Of a DNA stretch of 64,000 bases, positions 1 to 12,480 are shown one piece after another. Numbering within the stretch: the stretch's first letter is position 1; the number at the start of each line of letters is the position of its first letter. The notes below the pieces were generated by a model. It did not search any database. It was not told the origin of the DNA and worked only from the letters and a program-made list of their open reading frames with translations. Origin of the DNA: Vibrio metschnikovii CIP 69.14 (GTDB lineage Bacteria; Pseudomonadota; Gammaproteobacteria; Enterobacterales; Vibrionaceae). Location: contig NZ_ACZO01000009.1 of assembly GCF_000176155.1 (NCBI RefSeq), forward strand, positions 1 through 64,000, in the 5' to 3' direction. A program made the translations under genes and the position numbers.

Positions 1-1097
<1,097 letters not shown>

Positions 1098-1460
1098 ATA
1101 CAACCCCAAAGGGTCTTTGGCTTCTTGCTTTCACGAAAGTGAAAACAAACAAGCGACCAAGTTGTCTCGCGTTTAATTTACATGAGTGCGAGACAGATTT
1201 TGCCGGACTCAATTTTGAAAAGCATCCGAAGATGTTTTTCACCAAGCACACTTGAATGTGTATTTTTGGTCTTTATCAAAAGATAAAGATTGAGAACTTT
1301 ACAAGTAACCCATCAATGAAGATAAGTTACTTTGTCAGCTTTCCAAATTGTTAAAGAGCAAAGTGTTTTTCACACTTTCTAACGATTCTCAGCGTCAATA
1401 ACTCAGCCACCTAAGTAAACTTGCGCGGCTGGATATTGTTATCCAAGAACATTTAGAGAG
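1098..1460 (-). other. tRNA-23S intergenic spacer of the rRNA operon
   Basis: This is the transcribed spacer between tRNA-Val and 23S on the minus strand. It contains a perfect boxA (separate entry) and a small hairpin with TTTCAC/GTGAAA arms near 1130-1145. It probably includes the processing stem flanking 23S. I see no credible coding sequence. Confidence 0.8.
1345..1360 (-). promoter_or_regulatory. boxA antitermination site in the rRNA spacer
   Basis: The minus strand reads TGCTCTTTAACAATTT, identical to the E. coli rrn boxA bound by NusB/NusE. It lies upstream of 23S, the usual place for the second boxA of an rRNA operon, where it keeps elongating polymerase resistant to Rho. Confidence 0.9.
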
Positions 1461-1536
1461 TGGTGGGCGATACCGGGTTCGAACCAGTGACCCCCTGCTT
1501 GTAAGGCAGGTGCTCTCCCAACTGAGCTAATCGCCC
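1461..1536 (-). tRNA. tRNA-Val (anticodon TAC)
   Basis: This is a 76-nt cloverleaf on the minus strand. The acceptor stem starts GGGCGAT, the D arm is AGCTCAGTTGGGAGAGC, the anticodon loop CTTACAA gives TAC (Val), the T arm contains GGTTCGAACC, and the 3' CCA is encoded. It is the spacer tRNA nearest 23S. Confidence 0.96.
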
Positions 1537-1563
1537 ACATTATTTTACTTCCCGTGGAGGGAA

Positions 1564-1639
1564 TGGTGGGTCGTGCAGGATTCGAACCTGCGACCAATTG
1601 ATTAAAAGTCAACTGCTCTACCAACTGAGCTAACGACCC
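1564..1639 (-). tRNA. tRNA-Lys (anticodon TTT)
   Basis: This is a 76-nt cloverleaf on the minus strand. The acceptor GGGTCGT pairs with ACGACCC, the anticodon loop CTTTTAA gives TTT (Lys), the T arm has GGTTCGAATCC, and CCA is encoded. It is the middle tRNA of the spacer. Confidence 0.96.
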
Positions 1640-1659
1640 AATTTTCTTCATTAAAGAAG

Positions 1660-1735
1660 TGGTATCCCGTAGGGGAGTCGAACCCCTGTTACCGCCGTGA
1701 AAGGGCGGTGTCCTAGGCCTCTAGACGAACGGGAC
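1660..1735 (-). tRNA. tRNA-Glu (anticodon TTC)
   Basis: This is a 76-nt cloverleaf on the minus strand. The body is close to E. coli tRNA-Glu, with D arm CGTCTAGAGGCCTAGGACA, anticodon loop CTTTCAC giving TTC, and encoded CCA. The first acceptor pair is G1-U72, where E. coli has G1-C72. It is the spacer tRNA next to 16S. Confidence 0.96.
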
Positions 1736-1806
1736 ACTAAGATACTCTCTTTACTAACTAAACCAATTCAATCTGTGTGAACACTCATCAATGCACAATC
1801 TTTACG

Positions 1807-3366
<1,560 letters not shown>

Positions 3367-3588
3367 AAGTTCTTTTTGGCTCAATGAATACTGACTCTAA
3401 ATTACCTAGCTCCTATAAATAGAAGCGTAATTCAAAGCTATTATCGTTCCAACAGAACGATAATGAATTGACTGTGCCGATAGTGCTAAAAGCCCTATCA
3501 ATTGGTCACTCAGTTCATTGAAACCGAAGTGCTTATTGCTAAGCATTTTGATTATCATCAACGAGTGCCCACACAGATTGATTGGTTT

Positions 3589-3604
3589 AAATTGTTAAAG
3601 AACG
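3589..3604 (-). promoter_or_regulatory. boxA-like antitermination site in the 16S leader
   Basis: The minus strand reads CGTTCTTTAACAATTT, which shares CTTTAACAATTT with the perfect boxA in the spacer. It lies between P2 and 16S, the usual place for the leader boxA. Confidence 0.8.
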
Positions 3605-3641
3605 CTTCCTAGTTAACTTAGTCAACTCGGAAGAGGCAGCT

Positions 3642-3669
3642 ATTTTAGCGAGATAAACTTTCGTGTCAA
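3642..3669 (-). promoter_or_regulatory. rRNA operon promoter P2
   Basis: Minus strand: -35 TTGACA (3669-3664), 16-bp spacer, -10 TAAAAT (3647-3642), preceded by an A-rich tract that could act as an UP element. It lies about 120 bp downstream of P1, the usual rrn P1-P2 spacing. Confidence 0.8.
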
Positions 3670-3765
3670 ACACTTTTTTCATTTATCTTTTCAAGGTAAA
3701 AACCTTTTTAAAACAACTTACTGACTGGCTTAATAATTTAAGCTTTACCTTGTCAGCGAGGCGGC

Positions 3766-3793
3766 ATTATAGAGATCAACATCACATTGGCAA
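3766..3793 (-). promoter_or_regulatory. rRNA operon promoter P1
   Basis: Minus strand: -35 TTGCCA (3793-3788), 16-bp spacer, -10 TATAAT (3771-3766), then a GC-rich discriminator GCCGCCTC of the kind linked to ppGpp/DksA control. The upstream sequence to about 3840 is rich in A and T tracts, as expected of an UP element. The promoter lies just beyond the 3' end of hemG. Confidence 0.85.
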
Positions 3794-3873
3794 GCACTTT
3801 TTTGAACTTTTTTGCCAATCAATAAACAAGCGTACAAAAACAAAGCAAACAGAACAAAACCAACCATATTTCG

Positions 3874-4398
3874 TTACATCTGATTAAACTGATTAGCGAA
3901 ATTAGTCACCTTTTGCCAATTTGTGTACTCCACCTCTTTCGTAGTATCCGTTTCTCCACCAGTTAAACTCATAATAAAGCGAATCATCATCTTATCGAAC
4001 AGACCATAACGCGGATAATATAAAGCACCAGCAAAAACACCGATCAAACTCGGCTTCCAAGGCGATTTTTTTAAGAAGGTTTGAATATAAACACTCCCTT
4101 CAGGAGTATCTTTACCTTGTTGTTCTTTGCGAGCCGTAAGATTAACGCAAAAAAAAGCGCACTTGTTTTGCTGTAAATAACTCTGGTTCGCTGCTATGAA
4201 TGAATAAAGCTGAGGATTCAATCGACCATAACGAATGGATGCGCCAATAAGAACTTTATCGTAAGTTGATAAGTCTTCTGCAGTGTAGTCTTGTAAGTCC
4301 TGAATCTCACATTGGCTACCAACAAGCTTATTAGCGATAAACTGGATGATTTTCTTAGTTTGTCCTTCACGGGACGAATATAACATCAATATTTTCAC
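3874..4398 (-). CDS. hemG: HemG, flavodoxin-like protoporphyrinogen IX dehydrogenase
   Basis: A 174-aa flavodoxin-fold protein that, by homology to E. coli HemG, oxidises protoporphyrinogen IX to protoporphyrin IX and passes electrons to membrane quinone in haem synthesis. The N-terminus MKILMLYSSREGQTKKI holds the FMN phosphate-binding loop after the first beta strand, and IGASIRYGRLNP is a second flavin contact region. The start is GTG at 4398, preceded by AAGGGG. It lies 9 bp downstream of trkH and just upstream of the rRNA promoters, the same trkH-hemG-rrn order as in E. coli. There is no signal peptide; the enzyme is membrane-associated in the family. Confidence 0.93.
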   Translation of the reverse strand: MKILMLYSSREGQTKKIIQFIANKLVGSQCEIQDLQDYTAEDLSTYDKVLIGASIRYGRLNPQLYSFIAANQSYLQQNKCAFFCVNLTARKEQQGKDTPEGSVYIQTFLKKSPWKPSLIGVFAGALYYPRYGLFDKMMIRFIMSLTGGETDTTKEVEYTNWQKVTNFANQFNQM

Positions 4399-4407
4399 GA
4401 AATCCCC

Positions 4408-5865
4408 TTAGCTACGCCAAAAAGTAGGCGTGAGTAAAATAAGTAATGTGAATATCTCTAGTCGACCAAATAGCATAGATACGATCAGAATCCATTTAGC
4501 CGCATCGTTAATATCCGCAAAATGAGACGCAACCTCGCCAAGTCCTGGACCAAGATTATTTAACGTCGCGGCTACCGCAGAAAAGGCGGTTAATTCATCG
4601 ATTCCAGTAAAGATTAACGCCAACATACAGACCACAAATACTAAAGCGTACGCAGAAAAAAAACCCCAAACGGCATCAACAACCCGTTGTGGTAGAGCGC
4701 TATCACCTAACTTGATCGGATAAATAGCCCTTGGGTGCACCAAACGCTTCATTTCACGTGCACCTTGTAATGTTAATAAGAACACTCGGATCACTTTCAT
4801 CCCGCCGCCTGTCGAACCAGCGCAGCCACCGATAAAAGAAGAAAATAATAATAAAACCGGTAAAAAGAGCGGCCACTCAGAAAAACCCGTCGTCGTAAAG
4901 CCAGCGGTAGTGGATATAGAAACCGTTTGAAACAGCGTTTGATCAAAAGCATGGTATAGCGAGTCATAACTATGATGCTTAAGAATGACCAGAAAACAGA
5001 TGATAAATAAAATCACTTGGATCAGGATAAAAGCTCGAAATTCCCTATCAGCCCAATAATATTTAGGATGAACGCCTCCTGTAGCAAAGGCGGCATAGTG
5101 AAGAGTAAAGTTACAAGCAGAAATGAGTAAGAAAATTACGGTGATCAGATTAATCGCATAACTGTCAAAGTATCCGATACTCGCATCATGGGTTGAAAAA
5201 CCACCAATCGCAATGGTTGAGAAGCTATGACATATTGCATCAAACAGCGTCATACCAGCAAACCAATACGCTGCCGCGCAAGCAATAGTTAGGCTTAAAT
5301 AGATATACCATAAGGCTTTCGCCGTTTCAGCTATTCGGGGGGTAACTTTATTGTCTTTAACTGGGCCAGGAATTTCTGCACGATAGAGCTGCATTCCCCC
5401 AATCCCCAACACTGGTAAGATAGCCACAGCGAGAACGATGATCCCCATTCCACCAAACCATTGTAAAAACTGACGATAAAAAAGAATCGCTTTAGGCAAA
5501 TCGTCAAGGCCAACAATCACCGTTGCTCCCGTGGTCGTTAAGGCAGAGAACGATTCAAAAAAGGCATCGGTTACAGACACATTTGGGTTGTCCGCTAATA
5601 AAAACGGCAGTGCTCCAGCACTACCAATAACGGTCCAGAATAAAACAACAATCAAAAATCCATCTCGTGCTTTTAACTCATGGCGATGGTGGCGATTAGG
5701 CAGCCATAGCAAGCTCCCTAAAATAAAAAGCACGAAAAAAGTAGAGACAAAAGGCACCCCGGCACCATCACCATAGATTAAGGCAACAGAAGCAGGTATC
5801 AGCATAGACACACTAAACAAAGCGAGCAATAGCCCGACGATTCGAATAATTGAACGAAATTGCAT
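4408..5865 (-). CDS. trkH: TrkH-type potassium uptake protein (hemG-linked copy)
   Basis: A 485-aa integral membrane K+ channel subunit of the Trk/Ktr/HKT superfamily, which works with the cytosolic ring protein TrkA. All four selectivity-filter repeats are visible: SALTTTGATV, STIAIGGFST, STTAGFTTTG and ATLNNLGPGLG. The gene is in a minus-strand run yigZ-trkH-hemG with 30-bp and 9-bp gaps, probably an operon. A second TrkH (53575-55020) sits beside trkA. This copy occupies the position of E. coli trkH. No TrkA is encoded here, so it presumably shares the trkA product at 52165. Confidence 0.93.
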   Translation of the reverse strand: MQFRSIIRIVGLLLALFSVSMLIPASVALIYGDGAGVPFVSTFFVLFILGSLLWLPNRHHRHELKARDGFLIVVLFWTVIGSAGALPFLLADNPNVSVTDAFFESFSALTTTGATVIVGLDDLPKAILFYRQFLQWFGGMGIIVLAVAILPVLGIGGMQLYRAEIPGPVKDNKVTPRIAETAKALWYIYLSLTIACAAAYWFAGMTLFDAICHSFSTIAIGGFSTHDASIGYFDSYAINLITVIFLLISACNFTLHYAAFATGGVHPKYYWADREFRAFILIQVILFIICFLVILKHHSYDSLYHAFDQTLFQTVSISTTAGFTTTGFSEWPLFLPVLLLFSSFIGGCAGSTGGGMKVIRVFLLTLQGAREMKRLVHPRAIYPIKLGDSALPQRVVDAVWGFFSAYALVFVVCMLALIFTGIDELTAFSAVAATLNNLGPGLGEVASHFADINDAAKWILIVSMLFGRLEIFTLLILLTPTFWRS

Positions 5866-5895
5866 AAAAAATGACGAAGCTCTGCTTCTGACTTC

Positions 5896-6519
5896 CTAAG
5901 TATGTTCTATGTGAGTAACAAGAATTTTAGCACCACTCTTGTTAATAATATTTTGTGTAAAATCATTCAGGTTACCCCAAGGTAACTCCATGATAATCTG
6001 CACATTATCATGGTACTGAGCTTCAACCTGTTTGGCTTCATACTCATTCATGATCGATTGAGCTAAGGCAATAAAACTGTAGTCTAACGTTAGCAATACT
6101 TTTGTGGTGATTTTTTTCTCATTTATTTGAAGCTGCTTAAGCGCTTGCTGTACCCCGCCACCGTAGGCTTTTACTAACCCTCCTGTACCAAGCAAAATAC
6201 CACCATAATAACGTGTGACGACAGCGGTAATTTCTCCAATTCCAGAACCTGATAATTGTGCAAGCATCGGCTTACCCGCCGTACCAGAAGGTTCACCATC
6301 ATCACTAAAGCCCCATAACGTTGAGTTTTCAGGCCGTCCTGCGATAAATGCTGAGCAATGATGTCGCGCATCGGGATGCTGTTGCTTAATAGAAGCAATA
6401 AATGCCTTAGCTTCTTCAACTCCAGAGGTATGAGTAAGATAAGTGAGAAAGCGGCTTTTTTTTATCTCTTCCTCAAACAAGCAGGCCTCTGCTGGAATAG
6501 GATAAGACTGAACGTTCAT
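5896..6519 (-). CDS. yigZ: YigZ/IMPACT family protein
   Basis: A 207-aa member of the YigZ/UPF0029 (IMPACT) family. Family hallmarks are visible: KKSRFLTYL near the N-terminus, HHCSAFIAG, DDGEPSGTAGKP, and VTRYYGGILLGTGGLVKAYG. The last third is the typical small ferredoxin-like domain. Eukaryotic IMPACT binds GCN1 and the ribosome, but the bacterial role is not settled, so I assign no precise function. It is the first gene of the yigZ-trkH-hemG run and is divergent from fadB. Confidence 0.92.
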   Translation of the reverse strand: MNVQSYPIPAEACLFEEEIKKSRFLTYLTHTSGVEEAKAFIASIKQQHPDARHHCSAFIAGRPENSTLWGFSDDGEPSGTAGKPMLAQLSGSGIGEITAVVTRYYGGILLGTGGLVKAYGGGVQQALKQLQINEKKITTKVLLTLDYSFIALAQSIMNEYEAKQVEAQYHDNVQIIMELPWGNLNDFTQNIINKSGAKILVTHIEHT

Positions 6520-6612
6520 AACTCAATAGTCGATCGTAAAAAGGTGACTTAGTGTATCACGAACGTAACAAAAGTCGGCTCGGATTGGTAACAAGCGCAC
6601 AATGTTAAACAC

Positions 6613-6679
6613 TTGTTTAAAAAATGTATTGAAATTAATCTATCTCCCGTTCAAACTGAAAAAACTGGTCAAACCAGAA
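6613..6679 (+). promoter_or_regulatory. fadBA promoter region with FadR-type operator
   Basis: The 17-mer AACTGGTCAAACCAGAA at 6663-6679 has the palindromic core CTGGT-CAA-ACCAG and matches the FadR operator pattern of gammaproteobacterial fad genes. A possible promoter, TTGTTT (6613-6618), 17 bp, TAATCT (6636-6641), lies just upstream, so a bound repressor would sit at or just past the start point. The inference is repression of beta-oxidation in the absence of long-chain acyl-CoA. The operator is much firmer than the promoter. Confidence 0.75.
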
Positions 6680-6738
6680 CATTAATACCACAACACTCTC
6701 ACACGCAATCGCCGGATTGTATGTCACGGAGATAGACA

Positions 6739-8910
6739 ATGATTTACCAAGCCAAAACCCTACAGGTAAAGGAATTGCAAGATGGTATCGCAGAGCTGAA
6801 CTTTTGCTCTCCTGAATCCGTCAATAAACTTGATCTAGCAACCCTTACCGCACTTAATGAAGCTCTAGATGCTTTACACCAGCACTCTGGATTAAAAGGA
6901 CTGATCCTGACTTCAAATAAACCTGCTTTTATCGTCGGTGCTGATATTACTGAGTTTTTAGGTTTATTTGCGATGCCTGATGCTGAGCTTGATCAGTGGT
7001 TAGTGTTTGCTAACACTATCTTTAACAAATTAGAAGACCTACCAGTCCCAACCTTATCTGCCTTAACAGGTTTCACTTTAGGTGGTGGCTGTGAGTGTGT
7101 ACTTGCTACTGACTTTAGAATCGGCGATAAGACAACCAGCATTGGACTACCAGAAACCAAGCTCGGGATCATGCCCGGATTTGGTGGAACCGTCCGTCTA
7201 CCTCGCTTAATTGGCGCCGACAGCGCAATGGAAATCATCACTCAAGGTAAAGCCTGCCGAGCTGAGGAAGCGCTTAAGTTAGGCTTACTTGATGCGATTG
7301 TCGACAGCGATAAGCTACTTGAATCCGCACTCAATACCATCACTCAAGCGATTAATGAGAAAATTGACTGGGTAGGACGACGCCAACAAAAAACGTCACC
7401 GTTAACCTTAAGCAAAATGGAAAGCATGATGAGCTTTACCATGGCAAAAGGTGTTGTTGCTCAAGTCGCTGGTAAACATTATCCCGCGCCAATGACCGCA
7501 GTAGTCACCATTGAACAAGCCGCGCGTAGCTCACGCGATGAAGCACTGGATATTGAACGCCAGCACTTCATCAAATTGGCGAAATCAACCGAAGCTCAAG
7601 CGTTAGTGGGTCTCTTTTTAAATGATCAACACATTAAAGGATTAGCGAAACAATCGGCTAAATCAGCCAGCCAAGACACCCAACGTGCAGCTGTATTGGG
7701 CGCCGGCATTATGGGAGGCGGTATCGCTTACCAATCTGCCAGTAAAGGTGTGCCAGTCTTGATGAAAGATATCGCTCAGCCTTCACTCGACCTAGGCATG
7801 ACCGAGGCTTCTAAACTACTCAATAAGCAACTAGAACGCGGTAAAATTGATGGCTTCAAAATGGCGGGCATTCTTGCTTCCATCACCCCAAGCTTACATT
7901 ATGCGGGTATAGAACAGGCCGATGTGATTGTTGAAGCAGTAGTCGAAAATCCTAAAGTTAAAGCAGCGGTATTGAGTGAAGTTGAAAGCCAAGTTTCGGA
8001 TAACACGATCATTACGTCCAATACGTCAACTATTCCGATTAATTTGCTCGCCAAATCACTGAAACGCCCAGAAAACTTCTGTGGTATGCATTTTTTCAAT
8101 CCTGTGCATCGTATGCCATTAGTTGAAATCATTCGTGGCGAGAAAACCTCTGACGATACCATTAATCGCGTTGTCGCTTATGCGGCCAAAATGGGTAAAT
8201 CGCCAATTGTCGTTAATGATTGTCCGGGCTTTTTCGTTAACCGTGTTCTGTTCCCTTACTTCGGTGGTTTCAGCTTGCTATTACGTGATGGTGCTGATTT
8301 CACCCAAATCGATAAAGTTATGGAACGTCAGTTTGGCTGGCCAATGGGACCCGCGTATTTACTCGACGTGGTTGGTCTTGATACCGCCCATCACGCACAA
8401 GCGGTCATGGCAGAAGGTTTTCCTGAACGAATGGGTAAACAAGGCCGTGATGCGATCGATGTTCTTTATGAAGCCAATAAATATGGCCAAAAAAATGGTC
8501 ATGGCTTCTATAGCTACTCGATAGATAAAAAAGGCAAACCGAAGAAAAACTTCTCGGATGAAATTTTATCTCTTCTTGCTGACGTCTGTGCCAACCCACA
8601 GCCTTTTGAAGCTCAAACGATCATTGAACGAATGATGATTCCGATGATCAACGAAGTCGTGCTATGTCTAGAAGAGGGAATTATTGCTTCTCCTCAAGAA
8701 GCCGATATGGCCTTGGTCTACGGTTTAGGATTCCCTCCATTCCGTGGTGGGGTTTTCCGCTACCTCGATACCATCGGTTTAGAGCAATACATTGCGATGG
8801 CCAGACAGCATCAGCATTTAGGCGCGATGTATCACCTACCACAACTGTTACTGGATATGGCAGAAAAAGGGCAGCGCTTTTACCCCATCCCTGCTCCGGC
8901 TTCTTTATAA
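6739..8910 (+). CDS. fadB: FadB, fatty-acid oxidation complex alpha subunit
   Basis: A 723-aa multifunctional beta-oxidation enzyme (E. coli 729 aa). Residues 1-190 form the enoyl-CoA hydratase/isomerase domain, with the CoA and oxyanion-hole regions [10 protein letters not shown] and [18 protein letters not shown] and with [20 protein letters not shown]. From about residue 315 comes the NAD-binding L-3-hydroxyacyl-CoA dehydrogenase, with dinucleotide fold [16 protein letters not shown] and catalytic-His region [19 protein letters not shown] second dehydrogenase C-terminal domain follows. The ATG is preceded by CACGGAGAT. It forms an operon with fadA 27 bp downstream, and the two subunits make an alpha2beta2 complex. 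Confidence 0.96.
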   Translation: MIYQAKTLQVKELQDGIAELNFCSPESVNKLDLATLTALNEALDALHQHSGLKGLILTSNKPAFIVGADITEFLGLFAMPDAELDQWLVFANTIFNKLEDLPVPTLSALTGFTLGGGCECVLATDFRIGDKTTSIGLPETKLGIMPGFGGTVRLPRLIGADSAMEIITQGKACRAEEALKLGLLDAIVDSDKLLESALNTITQAINEKIDWVGRRQQKTSPLTLSKMESMMSFTMAKGVVAQVAGKHYPAPMTAVVTIEQAARSSRDEALDIERQHFIKLAKSTEAQALVGLFLNDQHIKGLAKQSAKSASQDTQRAAVLGAGIMGGGIAYQSASKGVPVLMKDIAQPSLDLGMTEASKLLNKQLERGKIDGFKMAGILASITPSLHYAGIEQADVIVEAVVENPKVKAAVLSEVESQVSDNTIITSNTSTIPINLLAKSLKRPENFCGMHFFNPVHRMPLVEIIRGEKTSDDTINRVVAYAAKMGKSPIVVNDCPGFFVNRVLFPYFGGFSLLLRDGADFTQIDKVMERQFGWPMGPAYLLDVVGLDTAHHAQAVMAEGFPERMGKQGRDAIDVLYEANKYGQKNGHGFYSYSIDKKGKPKKNFSDEILSLLADVCANPQPFEAQTIIERMMIPMINEVVLCLEEGIIASPQEADMALVYGLGFPPFRGGVFRYLDTIGLEQYIAMARQHQHLGAMYHLPQLLLDMAEKGQRFYPIPAPASL

Positions 8911-10101
<1,191 letters not shown>

Positions 10102-10117
10102 CACGTTGATTCATATT

Positions 10118-10150
10118 TAAAGAGCCAGTTAAACTGGCTCTTCTCTTTTA
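10118..10150. terminator. Bidirectional terminator between fadA and punR
   Basis: AAGAGCCAG (10120-10128) and CTGGCTCTT (10134-10142) form a stem around a 5-nt loop, with A/T-rich flanks on both sides. It lies between convergent genes and extends up to the punR stop. Confidence 0.75.
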
Positions 10151-11056
10151 GGCGTCGGTTTTTAGCCAATCGCGATGTAACTGATCACTATCACCTAAAT
10201 AATCTACCATCCATTCGATTAATTGATGGTTCTCATCTTTACGCCACACTAAGCAACATTGACTTAATGGCTTATTATCAGGGAGATCTTTAGCAATTAA
10301 CTGACCAGAAGACAGCAAAGGTTGAGCCATATGACTGGGCATAAAACCCACCCCTAATCCTTTTTTTAAACACTCTTTCGCACTATACCAATTTGGTAGT
10401 AAAAGGCGTCGCTGCTTGGGGTAATGTCCTGTATGGCGCTTAGGTAATAGACTGGAAGTATCATCTAAACAAATCGCAGGATATTGGCTCACCAGTTCTT
10501 CGGTTAATATATCGATATGCGCACAAGGATGATCGGGAGAAAGAACAAAGACCCAATCTAATAATCCCATATCACGGACTTCAAAATCTCCACCAACGGG
10601 TATTGCTGAGGTCGCCCCAATCACAATATCTGCTCGACCTTGAGAGATGGCTTCCCACGATCCATTAAACACTTCCATGTTGATTTGTAGTTCGGCAAAT
10701 TCAAACGTTTGATAAAAATTTTCAACCATAGGTTTGATGCAATCAAGCTTGACGACATTATCTAGCGTCAATTTAAGGGTTTTTTGCCATCCGTGTGCTG
10801 CTCTTCTGGTTTGTGATTTGATCTCCTCCATTTGCCGCAATAGATGACGAGCCTCGACCATAAAGAGCTCACCAGCACTGGTTAATTCCACTTTGCGCGG
10901 TAAACGACGAAATAAAATCACCCCCAACTCCGTTTCGACTTGACGAACCCCATAGCTGATCGCCGAAGGAACTTTATGCAATACCTCTGCTGCCGCAGTA
11001 AAACTGCCTAACCTGGCAACGGTATCAAGCATTTCCAGAGATGATTTAGAGAACAT
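10148..11056 (-). CDS. punR: PunR-like LysR-family regulator
   Basis: A 302-aa LysR-type regulator. The N-terminal winged helix-turn-helix (about residues 3-62) contains LGSFTAAAEVLHKVPSAISY and LFRRLPRKVELTSAGE. The C-terminal half is a substrate-binding-like effector domain. Segments such as DIVIGATSAIPVGG, RDMGLLDW and the C-terminal DYLGDSD closely resemble E. coli PunR (YdhB), activator of the purine nucleoside exporter/importer gene punC. The start is the ATG at 11056 behind GGTGGG. It is divergent from punC, the usual LysR-target arrangement, so regulation of punC is a reasonable inference. Confidence 0.85.
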   Translation of the reverse strand: MFSKSSLEMLDTVARLGSFTAAAEVLHKVPSAISYGVRQVETELGVILFRRLPRKVELTSAGELFMVEARHLLRQMEEIKSQTRRAAHGWQKTLKLTLDNVVKLDCIKPMVENFYQTFEFAELQINMEVFNGSWEAISQGRADIVIGATSAIPVGGDFEVRDMGLLDWVFVLSPDHPCAHIDILTEELVSQYPAICLDDTSSLLPKRHTGHYPKQRRLLLPNWYSAKECLKKGLGVGFMPSHMAQPLLSSGQLIAKDLPDNKPLSQCCLVWRKDENHQLIEWMVDYLGDSDQLHRDWLKTDA

Positions 11057-11211
11057 AGCCAACCCACCAATCAATTTTTTTGAACGATAACCAATAAATT
11101 TCGCGTTTCATTTAATACAAAATAATCAATACAATAAATAACCATAGAGAACATAGCTATCAATAGCAAATAACAAGAAAAAATGAATTAATTTTTTTGA
11201 TAGGAATAAAA

Positions 11212-12414
11212 ATGAAAGTCTCACCTTTACAACTGTTTTACTTATCAGCGCTATCGATGCTCGGCTTTATTGCTACCGATATGTATTTACCTGCCTTTAA
11301 AATCATGGAACATGATTTTGCGACAGGTCCAGAGCAGATCGCCCTGTCTTTGACGGTATTTTTAATGGGCATGGCGATCGGTCAACTCTTATGGGGCTTG
11401 GCCTCCGATAAGTTTGGGCATCGCAATACCTTAATTGTCGGACTGGTGATTTTTACCATTGCCTCTTGCGGCTTAGCTTATAGCGAAGAAGTATGGCAAT
11501 TGCTGAGTTTACGCTTTGTCCAAGCGATTGGGGTTTGTGCACCAGCGGTTATCTGGCAAGCGATGGTGATTAAACGTTACCCTAGTCAAGTTAGCCAACA
11601 ACTTTTCGCAACGATTATGCCGTTAGTCGCACTATCCCCTGCGCTGGCACCACAATTGGGAGTGCTGCTCGCCAATACCTTCGGCTGGCATAGTATTTTC
11701 TTTACGCTCACTCTGATGGGGATTGCTCTGGTCATCTGTACGGGTTTGCAAGACAACGTCAAAGGTGATCCGAAAACAACATCGATTGCCGAAGATATCA
11801 AATATCTTTTTCAAAGTCGGGCTTATATCGGTAATGTGATGATGTTTGCTTGTGCTTCTGCGGCTTTTTTTGCCTATTTAACCGGAATGCCAGAAATCAT
11901 GGCACAGCTAGGTTATGAAGCCAAAGACATTGGGATGAGCTTTATCCCACAAACCATCGCGTTCATGGTTGGGGGTTATATTGGTAAAAAATCGGTCAAC
12001 AAATATGGGGATGAGAAAGTCCTTAAGCAACTACTCGCCCTATTTACCTTATCATCGGTACTGATATTTGTTGCATCGCAGTGGACACTCACCTCTATTT
12101 GGCCAATCTTAGCGCCTTTCTGTTTGATCGCTGTAGCGAATGGTGCACTTTACCCAATAGTGGTTAATCGTGCACTATCGAGCGCAAAACATAGCCCAGC
12201 CACTGCCGCGGGTATGCAAAATAGCCTGCAAATTTGTGCCGCAAGTTTAGCCAGCGCTTTAGTCGCTACATTAGCAAGTCAAGCTCAAGTGGTTACTGGC
12301 GTCGCAATTATTATTTGTATGTTTGGTCTTTGGGTCGGATACATCATTGCTAACCGACACTTAAGCCAACAGTTTACCACGCCGGATAACTCTCGCGTTG
12401 TGCGCGATAAATAG
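11212..12414 (+). CDS. punC: PunC-like MFS purine-nucleoside transporter
   Basis: A 400-aa, 12-helix major facilitator of the drug:H+ antiporter-1 (Bcr/CflA-like) type. It is closest to E. coli PunC (YdhC) by recognisable blocks: SMLGFIATDMYLPAFK, LRFVQAIGVCAPAVIWQA, IMPLVALSPALAPQLG, SFIPQTIAFMVGGY and ANGALYPIVV. The loop-2 signature is represented by ASDKFGHRNTLIVG. The start is the ATG at 11212 behind TAGGA. It pairs with divergent punR across a 155-bp control region, so substrates are probably purine nucleosides, though Bcr-type transporters are hard to tell apart by sequence. Confidence 0.83.
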   Translation: MKVSPLQLFYLSALSMLGFIATDMYLPAFKIMEHDFATGPEQIALSLTVFLMGMAIGQLLWGLASDKFGHRNTLIVGLVIFTIASCGLAYSEEVWQLLSLRFVQAIGVCAPAVIWQAMVIKRYPSQVSQQLFATIMPLVALSPALAPQLGVLLANTFGWHSIFFTLTLMGIALVICTGLQDNVKGDPKTTSIAEDIKYLFQSRAYIGNVMMFACASAAFFAYLTGMPEIMAQLGYEAKDIGMSFIPQTIAFMVGGYIGKKSVNKYGDEKVLKQLLALFTLSSVLIFVASQWTLTSIWPILAPFCLIAVANGALYPIVVNRALSSAKHSPATAAGMQNSLQICAASLASALVATLASQAQVVTGVAIIICMFGLWVGYIIANRHLSQQFTTPDNSRVVRDK

Positions 12415-12433
12415 CGACGTAAACGAAGTGCAA

Positions 12434-12470
12434 AAACACCATCGCCCGCATGATGCGGGCGATGGTGTTT
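12434..12470 (-). terminator. Strong terminator downstream of glmU
   Basis: A near-perfect 18-bp inverted repeat (12434-12451 and 12453-12470) around a single central base. On the minus strand it is followed by five T residues, so it ends glmU transcription. It may also stop punC reading through in the other direction, where the T-run is weaker. Confidence 0.8.
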
Positions 12471-12480
12471 AGAACACGGT

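Larger units (their letters stand above)
3367..3873 (-). other. rRNA operon leader and promoter region
   Basis: This gene-free interval between hemG and 16S holds the rRNA leader on the minus strand. Reading toward 16S it contains P1 with an A/T-rich upstream region, P2, a boxA-like site, and a hairpin with 10-bp arms (3440-3449 and 3455-3464) around a 5-nt loop. A 74-codon frame on the plus strand across the promoters has no credible protein character. Confidence 0.85.

Noticed and set aside
3440..3464. Strong hairpin in the 16S leader considered as a terminator
   Set aside because: No T-run follows on the minus strand, and premature termination before 16S would be unexpected; a processing or leader structure is more likely.
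3663..3887. 74-codon plus-strand frame over the rRNA promoters
   Set aside because: It covers P1, P2 and the UP-element sequence, and its composition reflects A/T-rich promoter DNA.
4750..4762. TTTCACGTG resembling half of a parS site
   Set aside because: It lies inside trkH and the other half reads CACCTT rather than AAACA, so it does not match the parS palindrome.
5331..5776. Antisense and shifted frames inside trkH, and similar shadows in other genes
   Set aside because: They lie wholly within well-identified genes and show no independent start signals or domains.
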